From the NCBI GenBank assembly GCA_958298945.1, contig OY282606.1, forward strand, positions 57,735,920 through 57,799,919: a DNA stretch of 64,000 nucleotides, written 5' to 3'. This DNA comes from Atherix ibis (Eukaryota; Arthropoda; Insecta; Diptera; Athericidae). Below are positions 38,801 through 49,004 of this stretch, piece by piece. The notes beneath the pieces are model-generated. The model made no database searches. It had not been told where the DNA came from and saw only the letters and a program-made list of their open reading frames with translations. Positions within the stretch are counted from its first letter, which is position 1, and every line of letters begins with the position of its first letter. The position numbers and the translations under genes were made by a program.

Positions 38801-40887
38801 CTGACTAATTTTTGTTTTGCAGTAGAACATGAAGACGGTAATAAATAATTTTTTGCATTCATAATAAATAACTCAAATTTTTCGATCAGAAGTTCTGTGA
38901 TCATTTTCAAAGAAATCTGACTTTTATTTCGTTGTTTTTTTTTTAGAAATTTATCCATCAAAACCGAAACCTTCAATTTGCAAAATGTGTCAGCATTTCT
39001 TTTACTCTATTTTGAAAAAAACTGCTAACAAGACTCGAGTAAGAAAATAATGAAACTCTGAGTAGCAATCGAATTAAATTAATTATTCATCTTTTTTTTG
39101 TTGCATATTTTTTTGTGGTGGTCTAATCATTCAATAGGATGAAATTAAAGATATACTAATTGCTGAATGTAATCATACTTCTCCAGTATTTCGTAAAAAG
39201 TGTAAACTTATTATTAGTAAATTTGCCGACATAGTGATTGATGCCCTTCTTAAAAAAACCGCACCCAAACTAATTTGTAAAGAGATACATATGTGCTTAA
39301 AGGAGAGGGAAAATGTTGAAGACAGTAATAACCATATTTTGAAAATTTATTATTAAATTGAAATTGCATACATTTTATTTATATTTTAGTGGATATTGAT
39401 GAAGCACTAAGTGTGTCTGTAGTTGCAATACCGACAGGATCAGTTGTAGACCATACCGCTGGTATCGATGATATTACGCCCATATCTAAGGATGATACAC
39501 CCTGTGTTATTTGTGAGTTCGTCATGACAAAAATTGAACAAGAGTTAAAAAACAAAAAAACTGACGTGAGTATTTAACTTTATTTTACACTACTGTTAGT
39601 GGAAATAATTTTTCTGCATGTGTTTGCTAAATATATTTTTAAAATGATATTTATATTGAACATATTTTCAAATCAATTAAAATGTTCTCGAATTTGATAT
39701 CAAGTAACTGAAAAGCACGTACGATCATATTAAATATTACGCTTTAATTTTATATAAAATCAAAAAAAAATTAAGGAATCCACATTTGGGACAATTATTA
39801 CCTATGATATTTTATATTTAAAATAAGGTGTAACCTGTTATTGGGCTAGTTAAAAATTTCGTTTTTTTTTCAATCTAATTTCATTTAATATATCAATTGT
39901 TATTAATGATTTGTGTTCTAGCATTTAATATATGGAAGTTGCGTTTCCGTTATGGTCAAAATTTTTTCTTATTTTCATTAGTAAAAAATAAGTAAACCAG
40001 GTTTAAAAATTTTAATTAATTTGGAACTAATAACAATAAATATAATTTTAATAAAATTGACTATTGAAATTATTTTTATTTTAAATAAACAATTCTTACA
40101 AATAGTTTCGTTATGTGTATAATATTTAATACTTTATTTGCATTTTAAGGATGAAATAAAAAAAGCTGTCCATAATATATGCAATAAAATGCCAAAGACA
40201 ATTTCAGCGTCATGTATTAAATTTGTTGACCAATACGGCGATCTCATTATCAATTTAATTAAAACAGTCCCACCCCATAAAATATGCCAGCAAATACATT
40301 TATGCCAGCAACTTAGCTATCAGATAACAGGTTAGATTTTTTATATTGTGTTTTAAATGATCTCAGAATAAGATTTAAAAAAACTCCATTTTAAAACCTT
40401 TTCTAATTACATTACAGACGAAGTTATTGAATGTGGTATTTGTCATGGAGCTGTTGTTGCTCTGGCCGATATTCTTAAAGATCCCGAAGTGGATCATGAT
40501 CTTGAGAATTTAGTTCAAAAAAGTTGCAATATTTTGCCTGGAAAATATTACGAGAAAGTTAGTAAATTTCTTCAATTATTTATTATAGGTAATTTAAAAA
40601 AAAGAACATTTTTTTATTATAATTGTTTGATTTTAGTGCTCTAAGCTGATTCAATATTATGGTGAGAGTATAATTAACCTTGTAACATCCGGAAATGACT
40701 TATCGAAAATTTGCGCCAAAATCGGAATGTGCTTTAACACTGAGAATTCCAGTTTGGCATTTGTGCAAATTCGTGAACGTAAGAATTTCTTTTTTTATAA
40801 TTTATACTCAACCAAATTTACAAAAGAGAATAATTAATTATTAACATTTCATATTACTATACAGAAGAAGCCATAGAAACATCCTAA
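20886..40887 (+). CDS. Sap-r: Prosaposin (Saposin-related), 18 exons
   Basis: A secreted or lysosomal precursor cut into saposins, small sphingolipid-activator proteins. Exons: 20886-20928, 21006-21108, 31622-31904, 31962-32948, 33044-33178, 33237-33413, 35432-35666, 37959-38077, 38197-38374, 38485-38576, 38657-38837, 38947-39038, 39138-39324, 39390-39565, 40150-40330, 40418-40557, 40637-40778, 40865-40887. Phases agree throughout and give about 1157 residues. A signal peptide (MKELAVAFCALFVLGGVVL) is followed by one SapA module (about 33-67, CTYGPSFWCHN) and ten SapB modules starting near residues 72, 200, 303, 452, 555, 676, 764, 857, 975 and 1063. Each SapB opens with CxxC and closes with a Cys of the type ICxxLGxC. 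Modules 6-8 are Lys-rich, and 7 has a Pro-rich leader. No C-terminal SapA is seen. Intron 2 is 10.5 kb and full of TE debris. AATAAA lies at 41209. Confidence 0.95.
21109..23640. other. First part of Sap-r intron 2
   Basis: AT-rich intronic DNA. No coding similarity or structured repeat was recognised. Long first introns often carry enhancers, but nothing here identifies one. Confidence 0.5.
23660..24005 (+). mobile_element. Internally deleted IS630/Tc-like transposon fragment
   Basis: One frame reads LRLSYENIATVQASV, like the N-terminal linker ENIxxVxxxV of this transposase family, then jumps straight to NQARYRAMLTDFLCQLSL, the central RYRAMxxDFL block. Later comes CSPRSHDLTPPVLLPCYII, corresponding to the WPPRSCDLTPLDFFLWGYV region near the third catalytic residue. 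Over half of the coding sequence is missing. Confidence 0.6.
24101..24300 (+). mobile_element. Second IS630/Tc-like fragment, partly inverted-duplicated
   Basis: The plus-strand frame reads TAWCAYWSEGVIGPYFF, then MLFQQDGPTRDDTT, the central block around the second catalytic Asp. The 35-bp piece encoding QQDGxT is then repeated in inverse orientation (see the hairpin at 24206-24293), so the minus strand also reads RQQDGATRDNTT. It may belong to the same original insertion as 23660-24005. Confidence 0.6.
24206..24293. repeat. 88-nt hairpin built from a transposase catalytic motif
   Basis: Arms of about 35 bp (CAACAAGACGGT...GACAAA) differ at two positions and flank an 18-base loop region. Both arms encode the QQDG(A/P)T motif of the neighbouring transposase fragment, one on each strand. 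Confidence 0.88.
24310..24456. repeat. 25-bp inverted repeat with extra direct repeats
   Basis: AAATGATTTAAATGAGAAAC (first 20 of 25 bases) at 24310-24334 recurs exactly inverted at 24432-24456. Each copy is followed by the direct repeat GAGATTATCTCAC. The 18-mer AACAATACCGATTAATAT occurs at about 24290 and again at about 24507. This looks like a scrambled TE end. Confidence 0.85.
24520..26305. other. AT-rich part of Sap-r intron 2
   Basis: No coding similarity or structured repeat recognised. Confidence 0.5.
26309..26726 (-). mobile_element. Mariner fragment, same family as 47276-48489
   Basis: The reverse complement of 26450-26726 is nearly identical to the first ~290 bases of the mariner at 47276, including the terminal repeat (AAGAAAGTAATTTCGTTGTT). 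The stretch 26309-26385 matches the later helix-turn-helix coding region around 47670-47760. The DNA between is replaced by a scrambled segment with three copies of TCGAATTCGATAAAT (near 26363, 26391 and 26431). The fragment lies opposite in orientation to Sap-r. Confidence 0.88.
26730..28025. other. AT-rich part of Sap-r intron 2
   Basis: No gene or structured repeat recognised. Confidence 0.5.
28026..28521 (-). mobile_element. Non-autonomous IS630/Tc-like element with intact terminal repeats
   Basis: A 496-bp unit bounded by near-perfect inverted repeats of about 27 bp: GGGTGCGCCATCTAAATGTG at the left and its complement with one mismatch at the right. On the minus strand it encodes the N-terminal DNA-binding half of a transposase (28086-28409). 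It starts MNRFTPKERAEIVTMFIKCN, then has a helix-turn-helix region with RQRYRGRSAPTSDTIRRL, the linker RPHSNRPRPRRSNENIEAV and SVSYRRRSQQLNIS. The frame stops just before the right-hand junction, so the whole catalytic domain is deleted. The termini and coding frame look young. Confidence 0.85.
28086..28409 (-). CDS. Truncated transposase: DNA-binding domain only
   Basis: A 107-residue open frame with two helix-turn-helix-like segments and a basic linker, as in the N-terminal half of IS630/Tc-like transposases of the WFQQDGAT type. No catalytic DDE region follows. A protein like this could in principle bind the element's ends without cutting, but expression is not shown by the sequence. Confidence 0.7.
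   Translation of the reverse strand: MNRFTPKERAEIVTMFIKCNRSVVATQRAYRQRYRGRSAPTSDTIRRLTSNFENQGSVADRPHSNRPRPRRSNENIEAVQRNVAENPSVSYRRRSQQLNISGTTLCS
28550..28830. repeat. Three tandem ~77-bp repeats
   Basis: Units starting near 28571, 28646 and 28727 share CTCTATTA/CTCTAATACT, CTGAACTTTAA, CGTTCCTTAATC and CAGATTAAACTCCTCGAATT. Units one and three are most alike and the middle one is more diverged. GTCGTTCGCTCTATTA also precedes and follows the array. Confidence 0.8.
28835..31621. other. Last part of Sap-r intron 2
   Basis: AT-rich DNA with several chance open frames of 60-90 codons, none with recognisable similarity. The region 29950-30300 is slightly richer in G and C, but I could not assign it. 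Confidence 0.5.
33778..33846 (+). pseudogene. Relic of a SapB module inside Sap-r intron 6
   Basis: In one frame the intron reads ENIKTQDDIKHVLTIENKC. This closely matches the SapB segment ESNQTQDDIREVFEGSC encoded in exon 3 and the equivalent KTKENVKHALENLC across exons 6 and 7. A stop follows about a dozen codons later and no full module or phase-compatible splice sites were found. It looks like a lost duplicate of a saposin exon. Confidence 0.55.
34842..35345. other. Block of atypical composition in Sap-r intron 6
   Basis: About 500 bases clearly richer in G and C than the surrounding intron, with no long open frame. The sharp change at both sides suggests an inserted sequence such as a solo LTR or an old TE. 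I found no terminal repeats or flanking duplication that would prove this. Confidence 0.4.
35667..37958. other. Sap-r intron 7
   Basis: 2.3 kb of AT-rich intron between SapB modules 5 and 6. No gene, clear TE or structured repeat recognised. Confidence 0.55.
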
Positions 40888-41214
40888 GAAGTAAATGCAT
40901 ATGATTTAATAAGAATTTTAAGAATTAAAATTTAAGAAATCGAAGAAGATGGGATATATTTTGTGTATGAGACATCGTTTTGTATGTCAACTTTTATCAA
41001 CTGTTTATCATATATTATTTAAGTCTATTTTAATTTTTAATTTAAAAAAAAAATACTTTTTATATACTAAAAGAATTCCAGATCACTTTTCATAATTTAT
41101 AATTTTACTATTCAAATTATATTTTGTATAAAAATTAGTATGTTTATATTTATTTTTGTTTTAATTGATGATATGAATTGTGAAGTTTGGTTGTTTTGTT
41201 TAACTGAAAATAAA

Positions 41215-44200
41215 GTTCCAAAATTGGTGAAATTATATATTTAGTAAAAAATTGTATAATTATTACTTTGTATACTTGTTATGATACAATAATTATACTA
41301 GGGACGCATCTGGAAGCGTTCATGGTATAGTTTGACGTTTCGGCTTTCGTATTTTGGCAGGTAAGAAATTGAGAAATTTATTAGCATTGCATTTGAGCTA
41401 TTTATCAGATATAAATTGGGCTGGAAGGTGAAAATAATATTTTAAAACTACGAACAATTAAAGGCCGTAGAAACTTTTAAAGAAATGTAAATTAATCGCA
41501 TTATGAACGGAAAAGAAAACGTCATTTTTCCTTCCTACAAGCTTAGATTATAGAGTATAAGTTAACAGAATCGCACTATATGTATACAAATTTTATGGAA
41601 GCCAAAAAATCCCGCCGAATTGCAATGTAACAAGAAACAACTTTGCCGACCCTTTCCCAGCTATTAACTTAAAATTAATCTATGATTCCCGTTGTTTTAA
41701 AGGTATGTTAAACGCTTTTAAAATCTAAAAATATCATTTTCCTGTAAAAGTTTATTTAAATTTAGATAAAAAACAAAAGTGGATAAAAATCATTTTTAAC
41801 TGTTGTGCCTGACATCTATTTTCACATATATAATTACGAAAATTTTATTTATTTTCTAATTCTAAATTTATTAAATTAAATAACCGACAAATTATTTTAA
41901 AAATATGCGCCAAAACTCTACAAATATAAAACTGTCCCTACCTGAAAGGGATGCCTCTGCCCAGTACGCATGTGTGAGTAACTTTAAAGTGGCTTCAACT
42001 TTCCGTTTTTTGACTTCAACTTGGCGCTTTGATTGTCTATTCTTATACACTCCATAATTTAAGCCTACAACCAACCAAACAAATCGACGTCATTTTTTAG
42101 CTCCTCTGTTTTCCGCTACAGTAATAGTATGGGCATGTCGCTGAAGCTAGTAAAAGTATCAGGTTTGTGTATAGAGCAGTGCAGATACCAGATTAGTGTA
42201 TAGGGAAACCACGAAAACTTTCGTGGTATCGATACCAGGAATATTTATCGAATACCAGCTTTTTCAGTTGGTATTTAGCTGGTATTAGGTGACACATACA
42301 TACTATGAAGTGTCGATACCAGATGTGTGTGCCTAGCATTACTTATAATTGTTAGTTATAAAAAACCCTTACTACTCTTAGTAAGGTTAATAGTGTAACT
42401 GGGCGTTCCATCTACGGTACAAATTGAAAAAAAGTTAAGCCGCTCTGAGCTAGGTTGACGGTCCTTACTACAAATTAACTACATCTATTACCTGTTAGCA
42501 CAAACTAATTAATTAACTTTCGGTCCAAAATCGATTTTTTTTTATGTAAAGTCACTCATAACATGATTATAAAAAGGAAAATCAAAATTTTTCTTTTGAT
42601 GGAATTAGTACACTTAAAATGGCTGAAGCGAAATAGCGTAGAATTTTTTGAAAACCAGAACTCGTTTATAAATTCACGCAAAAATCATAACTTGATTATT
42701 CAAGAAGAAAAATTCGATTAAAATATTTTTACTATTCACACAATATTTTAAAAAATTATAATAAAATTAAAAATTTGATTTTATCCATTTTACTGCAACA
42801 GTACATATATGAAGCCGTTTGTCCTCTGATGCTTTTAAAGTATTCAAATAATGAAATTGATTAAAGGACATCTTCGGCGATAATCAATATTATTTGATAT
42901 TTATCGCTTATGGCGGGGGCGATAAAAATGCCTTGCATAAAAGAATATTAACCATATGAGAGACACATTTTTCTAAATACCTTTTAATTTTTTTTATAAT
43001 TTATCCTTTAAAAAAATTAAAAGCTATTTATAAAACCAGTGTTAGTTTTCTCCTTTGTTTATTAAAATAAAAAATTTTGAAAAAGCGTATAAAAGGTGTT
43101 TTGTAATACTACTAAACATGACAATAATTTATATCTGCTAGAATAATTTCTATAGCTTCAAATGCTATCCAAAGCCCGAGTACAAAAAATAACTTGATAA
43201 TTATACACGTTTATAACAAACTTTGCTGATTGGAACAGCAAAACAGAAATAGCAAGTCACACGGACATTAGAAAATATTAATCCAATCAGCAATATCTAA
43301 TTATTGCATTCACGACTTTGCACAAGTGCTTACAAGTAAACTAGTCAATGATGTTTTACCTAAATAAATGTATCTTCAATAGTTGAAGATATATATTTAC
43401 AATATGTCTCACGAATCACATACTGCCCAATCAATGCATAATTTTGAATATACAAAATAACAGATCCAATTAGGTCTATAACAACGATTAGAAATAATTT
43501 CTTTTTGACTATCTGTAGTCAGTGAATATGATATAAACATAACATGAAATTAAGGCAGAAACGCATATTTATATAAAATTAAGATATGGAAGTTAATGCG
43601 TGCTTATCTAACGAGATTAAATGAAACTAATTTCAGTTTGCTACGCATCATATGTATATTTAGTATAACCAACTTTTGGCGTACGGTGACGATATCAACA
43701 TAATAGGTTCATAAAAAGACTTACGAAAGACCTTCACTAAAATTGAGTCTTTGATCCGGAAAGAATTTTTAAAGAAGCCGTTGATAAATGCTTTGTTGTC
43801 AAAGACAAATTAATATTCAAAATGGTAAATCTTGGAAATTCTGGCTATTTCGTTAAGATTTGTGTTTTCAACTGATAAGCTATTCTTTAGAAGTTTGTGT
43901 TCTCACTAAGAACCAATTCAAACGCCTATGCACTTATTAAATTGATATTAAAATGCTAGTATTTAACTTGTTTTGACATATTAGAATGAATTATTTTATT
44001 TTAGTATTATCAAATGGTAGTTTCAAATCAATTAAAATAGATGTATAACTTTTATAACTGATGTGCTTTAAAGTTCGTAAATTTATGAGGTACAACCTTT
44101 ATATATTTGAAGAATCTCATATTTAAAAAATCTCTCAATGAATATGTCATGACTTATAGTATTAATGAATATTATAGGAAATTTTCAAAAGTACATATGC

Positions 44201-44257
44201 ATATATAATATAAAAAAAACGTTACTTTTAATAAAAATTTCCGGAATTTCGTTAATA
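41215..44257. other. Intergenic DNA between Sap-r and the NME5-like gene
   Basis: Mostly AT-rich with no gene recognised. At 42150-42330 the hexamer TACCAG and its complement CTGGTA recur several times, including GATACCAGATTAGTGTATAG and a small foldback (TACCAGCTTTTTCAGTTGGTA). This may be a degenerate short element. Confidence 0.5.
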
Positions 44258-45407
44258 ATGTCTTTTCTTAAGTCTCATGGTCCGTTACAGATGACAATTG
44301 CTATTATCAAATCATCTGGATATGAAAATCGCAGAGAAATATTAAGAATCATTTTAAAAAAGGGATTTATTTTATTAGCCTATAAAATTTTTGATTTGAC
44401 ACCTGAAAAAGCTGCAATGTTTCATAATGATAAAACCGGCCATCACATGTTTTCATTGTATGTTTACGATTTGGTCGGTAAAAATGAAGTTTTGTTATTA
44501 TCAAAAGAAAACGCTATAAATGATTTAAACGAATTGATTGGTCCAGAAAAGTAAAGTAACTTTTAAATTAAAAATGATCGTAAATTATAATTAAAAAATT
44601 ATATTTTTAAAGAACAAGTGTAGCACGTGCAAATGCGCCGAACAGCTTACGGGCCATTTACGGTAGTTTGAATGTTGATTTTCAAAATGCTATATATGGT
44701 AGTGAAAATGAATTAAGAGCTCGCAGAGATATTCGATTTTTCTTTCCCAATGGTAAGTTATAATTTAAATATACATTTTCACTATTAGAATAACCGTTGT
44801 ATTTCAAAAAGTTATTGTTGATCCAATACAAATGGATGCCATTAGTGAAGTCGTATGCCAATCTCCAGTCTCTGATGCCATTCTCAAAGGGATAAAAAAG
44901 GTTTTAGAAATCCGACCAAAAAAACCAGTAGAGTTTTTAAAAATTTTTTTGGAAAATTATAAGCCATACTATTTTTTGCGTAGCTCCGAAACAAAGTCAT
45001 TTTTACAAGCAAGTGAACCAAGAAAAACTGTTTCGGAATCATCAGTTAAATCCAGCCCGAATGTATCATCTTTCAAATATGTTGACAATTTTAAAGGTTG
45101 TTTTGATCGAGAGAGCACATCCCAAACGACGTCTAATATAGCAGTCTGCTCAGTTTGTAATAAAGAAGCGTGTATATGCAAATTAGGAGTTAAAATGAAA
45201 AATTTGATAATATGTCCAGTCTGTAATAAAATTGTTCAGTTTTCCATGTTATCTGAGGACTCGCAGAAAAGTTGCACATGCTCTTCAGAATTTTCAATTA
45301 ATACACCAGCAATTTCAGAAGCGAACGAAGAATACTACCAAAATAATGTAATAGAAAACCAAGAATTAAATGAATCAATTTCGTCATATGATCAATATAT
45401 AAATTAA
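44258..45407 (+). CDS. NME5/RSP23-like nucleoside diphosphate kinase homologue, probably inactive
   Basis: Exons 44258-44550, 44613-44752 and 44812-45407 join in phase to give about 342 residues. The NDK fold is clear: LQMTIAIIKSSGY (strand one, where active kinases have IKPD), LIGPEK-TSVARANAPNSLRA with IYG, then NAIYGSEN and RRDIRFFFPN-VIVDP. The catalytic motif is normally NxxHGSD, and here His is Tyr, so phosphotransfer is unlikely. Residues about 155-190 (AILKGIKKVLEIRPKKPVEF) form a Dpy-30 motif, as in animal NME5, a radial-spoke-type ciliary protein. An unusual tail adds CSVCNKEACIC and CPVCNK, possibly metal-binding. The start was chosen at the ATG right before the NDK fold; an in-frame ATG at 44165 adds a non-conserved hydrophobic stretch. 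A role in sperm axonemes is inferred. Confidence 0.9.
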
Positions 45408-46327
45408 GATATCTGTCATTTTTGTTATAGAATTTTATAATATTATAAAATGAATTTCTCAATCTATACCTACTTTATTACAAAATTAATTTTCTTGACG
45501 ATTAAGTTTCATTCATTATAACATTTAGATTTAATAAAACTTAGTCAAAATTCATAAAGTTATGAAGAGATTTGATTTTATTCTTAAATAAAGTTTGCCA
45601 TTTTATATATGTAATGATATCCGAACAGACCACTTTTTCTTAGGTATTTGTGTTTTTTCTTCTTTAGGCCTATTTTTAGTTAATAGTTTTATTCGAGTTA
45701 ATCCCAGATTTTCCTCTGACGTCGATTTCCTGTGTTATTGAAAGTACTTTAACTTGTTAAAAGTTAACACTGATTTCCCGAATTTCTTTTCATAGATGTC
45801 CAGTCACCTATTTTTCATTCCTATATCGTTATTGACCATATTCCTGTTGATTTTATCATTCATAAATTTTTTTTTAAAATTCATGAGAGGTTCTCAATAA
45901 ACTCATGCCATTACAACCTCTCAATAAACGCAAATTTCTTTGTCTTATCTCTACCTACTTTCATAATTGCTAATATGGTTTTAGTGCCTCTTCCTCCCAT
46001 GGAATGCCAGTCTATGTAACCTATTGATTATATTTTACCTTTATCCGCAATTTCTTTAACATTGCGTTACAATGCCACTTTTGATCTTAGAATATTTTCT
46101 TCGTCGTGTTCATTCCAGGTAAAATGCTAGGTACTTAACCTTCATGAATACCAATGTCCGACTCAAATATCTTTAAAGAAATTTTCTCTTGCTTGTTTTA
46201 AGATATGTTTTACGCGCATTAATAAATGCTTCTTCGTTACTGTATCACTGTTCCAGTGGTGCTTATTAATTTGCATGCGCGCCAGCTTTCTCAAGTTCTT
46301 AAATAACCGAACTTAACGCGCTTTTTT
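45408..46327. other. 3' flank of the NME5-like gene and unassigned DNA
   Basis: The first part is AT-rich and probably includes the 3' UTR. The block 45650-46320 has a more balanced composition and looks like worn TE sequence; minus-strand fragments such as GRGTKTILAIMKVGRDKTKK are visible, but I could not assign them to a family. Confidence 0.4.
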
Positions 46328-46705
46328 CGCTTGTGGCTCGTGCGGCAGCTTCCATTGGGATGATTGAGCTTTGGTTTCCACGTCATAACCATAAACCTAT
46401 GATTCGTCACCAGTTATGACCCTCTGGAGCAAATTTGGGTCTTCAAGAACAGAGTCCAACAGCTCCTTAGCAATGTTAATGCCATGCTGTTTTTGGTCGA
46501 AAATGTGCAAAAATCGAAGACGAGCCAAAACACGTGCAAGCAAAGCAGCTGTCAAAAATTAACTGAGCATTCAAAATGGCCGAACTTGTCGGCATAAGTG
46601 AGAGACATGAGTACCAACATAACGCCACAAAATCAAATCGAAAATCGAATATACGTAACCCGAGGAAATTCAAAATTCGCGATACTTTTTGAACAGATCT
46701 CGTAT
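46328..46705 (-). mobile_element. Truncated mariner, same family as 9400-10295
   Basis: Nearly identical to about 9920-10295, including the terminal repeat GCGATACTTTTTGAACAGA and the 5' flank of the transposase frame. The other half of the element is missing. It shares the loss of the N-terminal coding region seen in the 9400-10295 copy. Confidence 0.9.
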
Positions 46706-46874
46706 ATTTAAAATATTAAAAAATATTACTACATAATTATAACATAAAATCGAATAAAGTTGTATTAAAATAAAAGCATATTTTATATCATTATGATAAA
46801 TAAGTAGGATAAGATTTCCTTCAATCGATTATACATTCGATCGCAATAAGAGGTAGAGAACAGGCCTTTTAAGA

Positions 46875-46979
46875 ATGTGTCCAGCAACAAAATATAATCA
46901 GCAACAAAATCAACTTATAAATATACAACAACAACAGCAGCAATTAGAGAATCAAAATCAACAACAACAAGGAATTCAT
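46875..46979 (+). CDS. Candidate glutamine-rich first exon
   Basis: ATG at 46875 opens a frame with MCPATKYNQQQNQLINIQQQ and further Gln/Asn runs up to a consensus donor (CAT followed by GTAAGT) at 46980. Poly-Gln exons of this kind are common in insect transcription factors. I found no partner exon in phase downstream, and the next kilobase is a mariner. It may equally be a chance CAA repeat. Confidence 0.25.
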
Positions 46980-47275
46980 GTAAGTAAACAACAGCACCAA
47001 CTATTTCAAGAGCATTGTCTAGATTACTGGAACAATTCGTTGTCAGTAAAAATAGGAAATAATACTGGCGCTCTGTCCGATGGAACTTCTTCCATATAGT
47101 TCCAGTCCTATTACAACAGCGCCGACACATTTACCAATGTTAAAACATCATCATCATTATAAGGCATCCAAATAATTTTTTTATATAATAAATAAAATTT
47201 AATTAATTTTTAATTCAGGTACATAGTTAATAAATTTAATTGGATAATTCATTGTAAACTTCAAGGCACGTTATA

Positions 47276-48489
47276 TTGGGTTCTCAAGAAAGTAATTTCG
47301 TTGTTTCTCAACAAAGGACTTAATTGTATTTTTTCACAACCAATTTCACACTTAAGTCGCATAATCATATGTATTTTGACAGCTGACATAGCAAGACTTG
47401 CTTGTGAAAAAATTCGATTGATTCTGCACAGTAATTTTTAGGTTGATACCCCTTTAAATATGGAAAGTGAAAAACAGCATTTAAAAAAATGCTGTTCAAG
47501 CAAGAAAAAAATTGTTAAGTGAGCGCCAGTGCCAAAACTGATTTGCAAAATTTCGATCCTGCAATTTTGATCTCGAAAATGCACCACGTTCTAGAAGGCC
47601 AGTTGAACCTGATGAAGACACAATAAAGGTATTAATTGATGCAAACCGGCGAATATCAACTCATGAGATCGCTAAGAGATTAAATTTATCGAATTCGACC
47701 GTTCATGATCATTTGAAACGGTTAGGTTTTATCTCAAAGCTTGAAATATGGGTTCCTCATCTTACGGAAAAAAATTTGCGCCGTCGCATTGCAGTTTGTG
47801 ATTTGATTCTCAAACGCCAAGAAAATTATCCATTTTTGAAGCATATCGTCACTGGGGATATGCCTACAACAATGTTAAGCGCAAAAGATCCTGGAGTAGA
47901 AAAGATGAACCGGTTCAAAGCACTTCGAAAGCCAATATTCATCAAAAAATTGTTATGCTATCTGTTTGGTGGGATTTCAAAGGAATCGTTTATTTTGAGC
48001 TTCTACCGAGCAACACAACGATCACTTCTGAAGTGTACTGTCATCAGTTGGACAAATTGAATTAAAATTCACTTAAAGGAAAAAGGACAGAATTGGTCAA
48101 TAGGAAAGGCGTAGTGTTCCAACAGGATAATGCGAAACCACATACAAGTTTGACCACTCGGCAAAATCTTTTAGAGCTTGGATGGGATATATTGCCACAC
48201 CCGCCATACTCTCCAGACCAGGCACCTTCCGATTATCATTTGTTCCGGTCTCTACAAAATTTTTTAGACCGTAAAACGTTTAATACAAATGAGGAAGTCA
48301 AAAATCACTTGGATCAGTTTTTTGCCAGCAAAGAACAAACATTTTATGAGCATGGAATCGTGCTACTGCCAGAAAGATGGCAAGGGGTATTGGATCAGAC
48401 TGGACAAGATTTAATTGAATAAAGTGTTAATTCACTATAAGAAAATCTTTCATTTAAAAAAAAACGAAATTACTTTCCGAACAACCCAA
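47276..48489 (+). mobile_element. Mariner element, complete ends, broken transposase
   Basis: Bounded by inverted repeats (TTGGGTTCTCAAGAAAGTAA left, TTGGGTTGTTCGGAAAGTAA right in complement) and flanked by TA at 47274-47275 and 48490-48491, the mariner target duplication. The transposase ATG at 47459 (MESEKQHL) runs into a stop after a deletion in the N-terminal domain. Further on are readable EPDEDTIKVLIDANRRISTH, LNLSNSTVHDHLKRLGF (helix-turn-helix), IVTGD with the next residues deleted, VVFQQDNAKPHTSL (second catalytic Asp) and LPHPPYSPDQAPSDYHLF (third Asp), ending at 48422. Frameshifts make it non-autonomous, though its ends could still be mobilised. Confidence 0.9.
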
Positions 48490-48926
48490 TAGTTTGATTA
48501 TAAGCCAATTGACAAAATACACGTACAGATTAATTCCGATCATTATGATACTTATCGATCTCGTTTCCAAGTTTCCCATCACATTTTGATATTCTTTCTA
48601 GGACCCATTATTATAAGCTTTTAAAATGATAACAAGTGATCGTCATATAATCTATTCACGACTATATAGTATATATGTATGTATATAGGTATATAAGTAT
48701 ATGTCAGGTAGACTTCTGAAATCCAAAGCAGATTTTTTATCAAGTAATTTACGTAATTGGTGCTTTTAAGTGATAAAATTGTATAAATTACAAAGTATTT
48801 AAAAATAATTACATAAAATATCCAAGTATGAATATACAAATTATAATCAAATTCAGATCTGACTACAAGTAGAGCGTTAAAATAGTTTTTATATGTAATA
48901 TAAATCATTTTTAATAAAGTTAACCG

Positions 48927-49003
48927 GATATTGATAGAGAGTCCTAGATAACGTTCCTTGCCTTCTGGTGGAACAACGGTGCCGTTAAAGTACGTGTATA
49001 TGG
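48927..49003 (-). mobile_element. Short LINE scrap (Jockey-like)
   Basis: The minus strand reads TYFNGTVVPPEGKERYLGLS, matching [20 protein letters not shown] of the LINE at 10534-12171. It is only about 25 codons and comes from a related but different family. Confidence 0.6.
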
Positions 49004-49004
49004 A

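Noticed and set aside
41892..42074. 60-codon minus-strand frame with a basic stretch
   Set aside because: No similarity recognised, and no matching exon structure around it.
46915..47130. 71-codon minus-strand frame with Val/Leu runs
   Set aside because: Antisense of the CAA-repeat region, so the runs are a by-product of the repeat.
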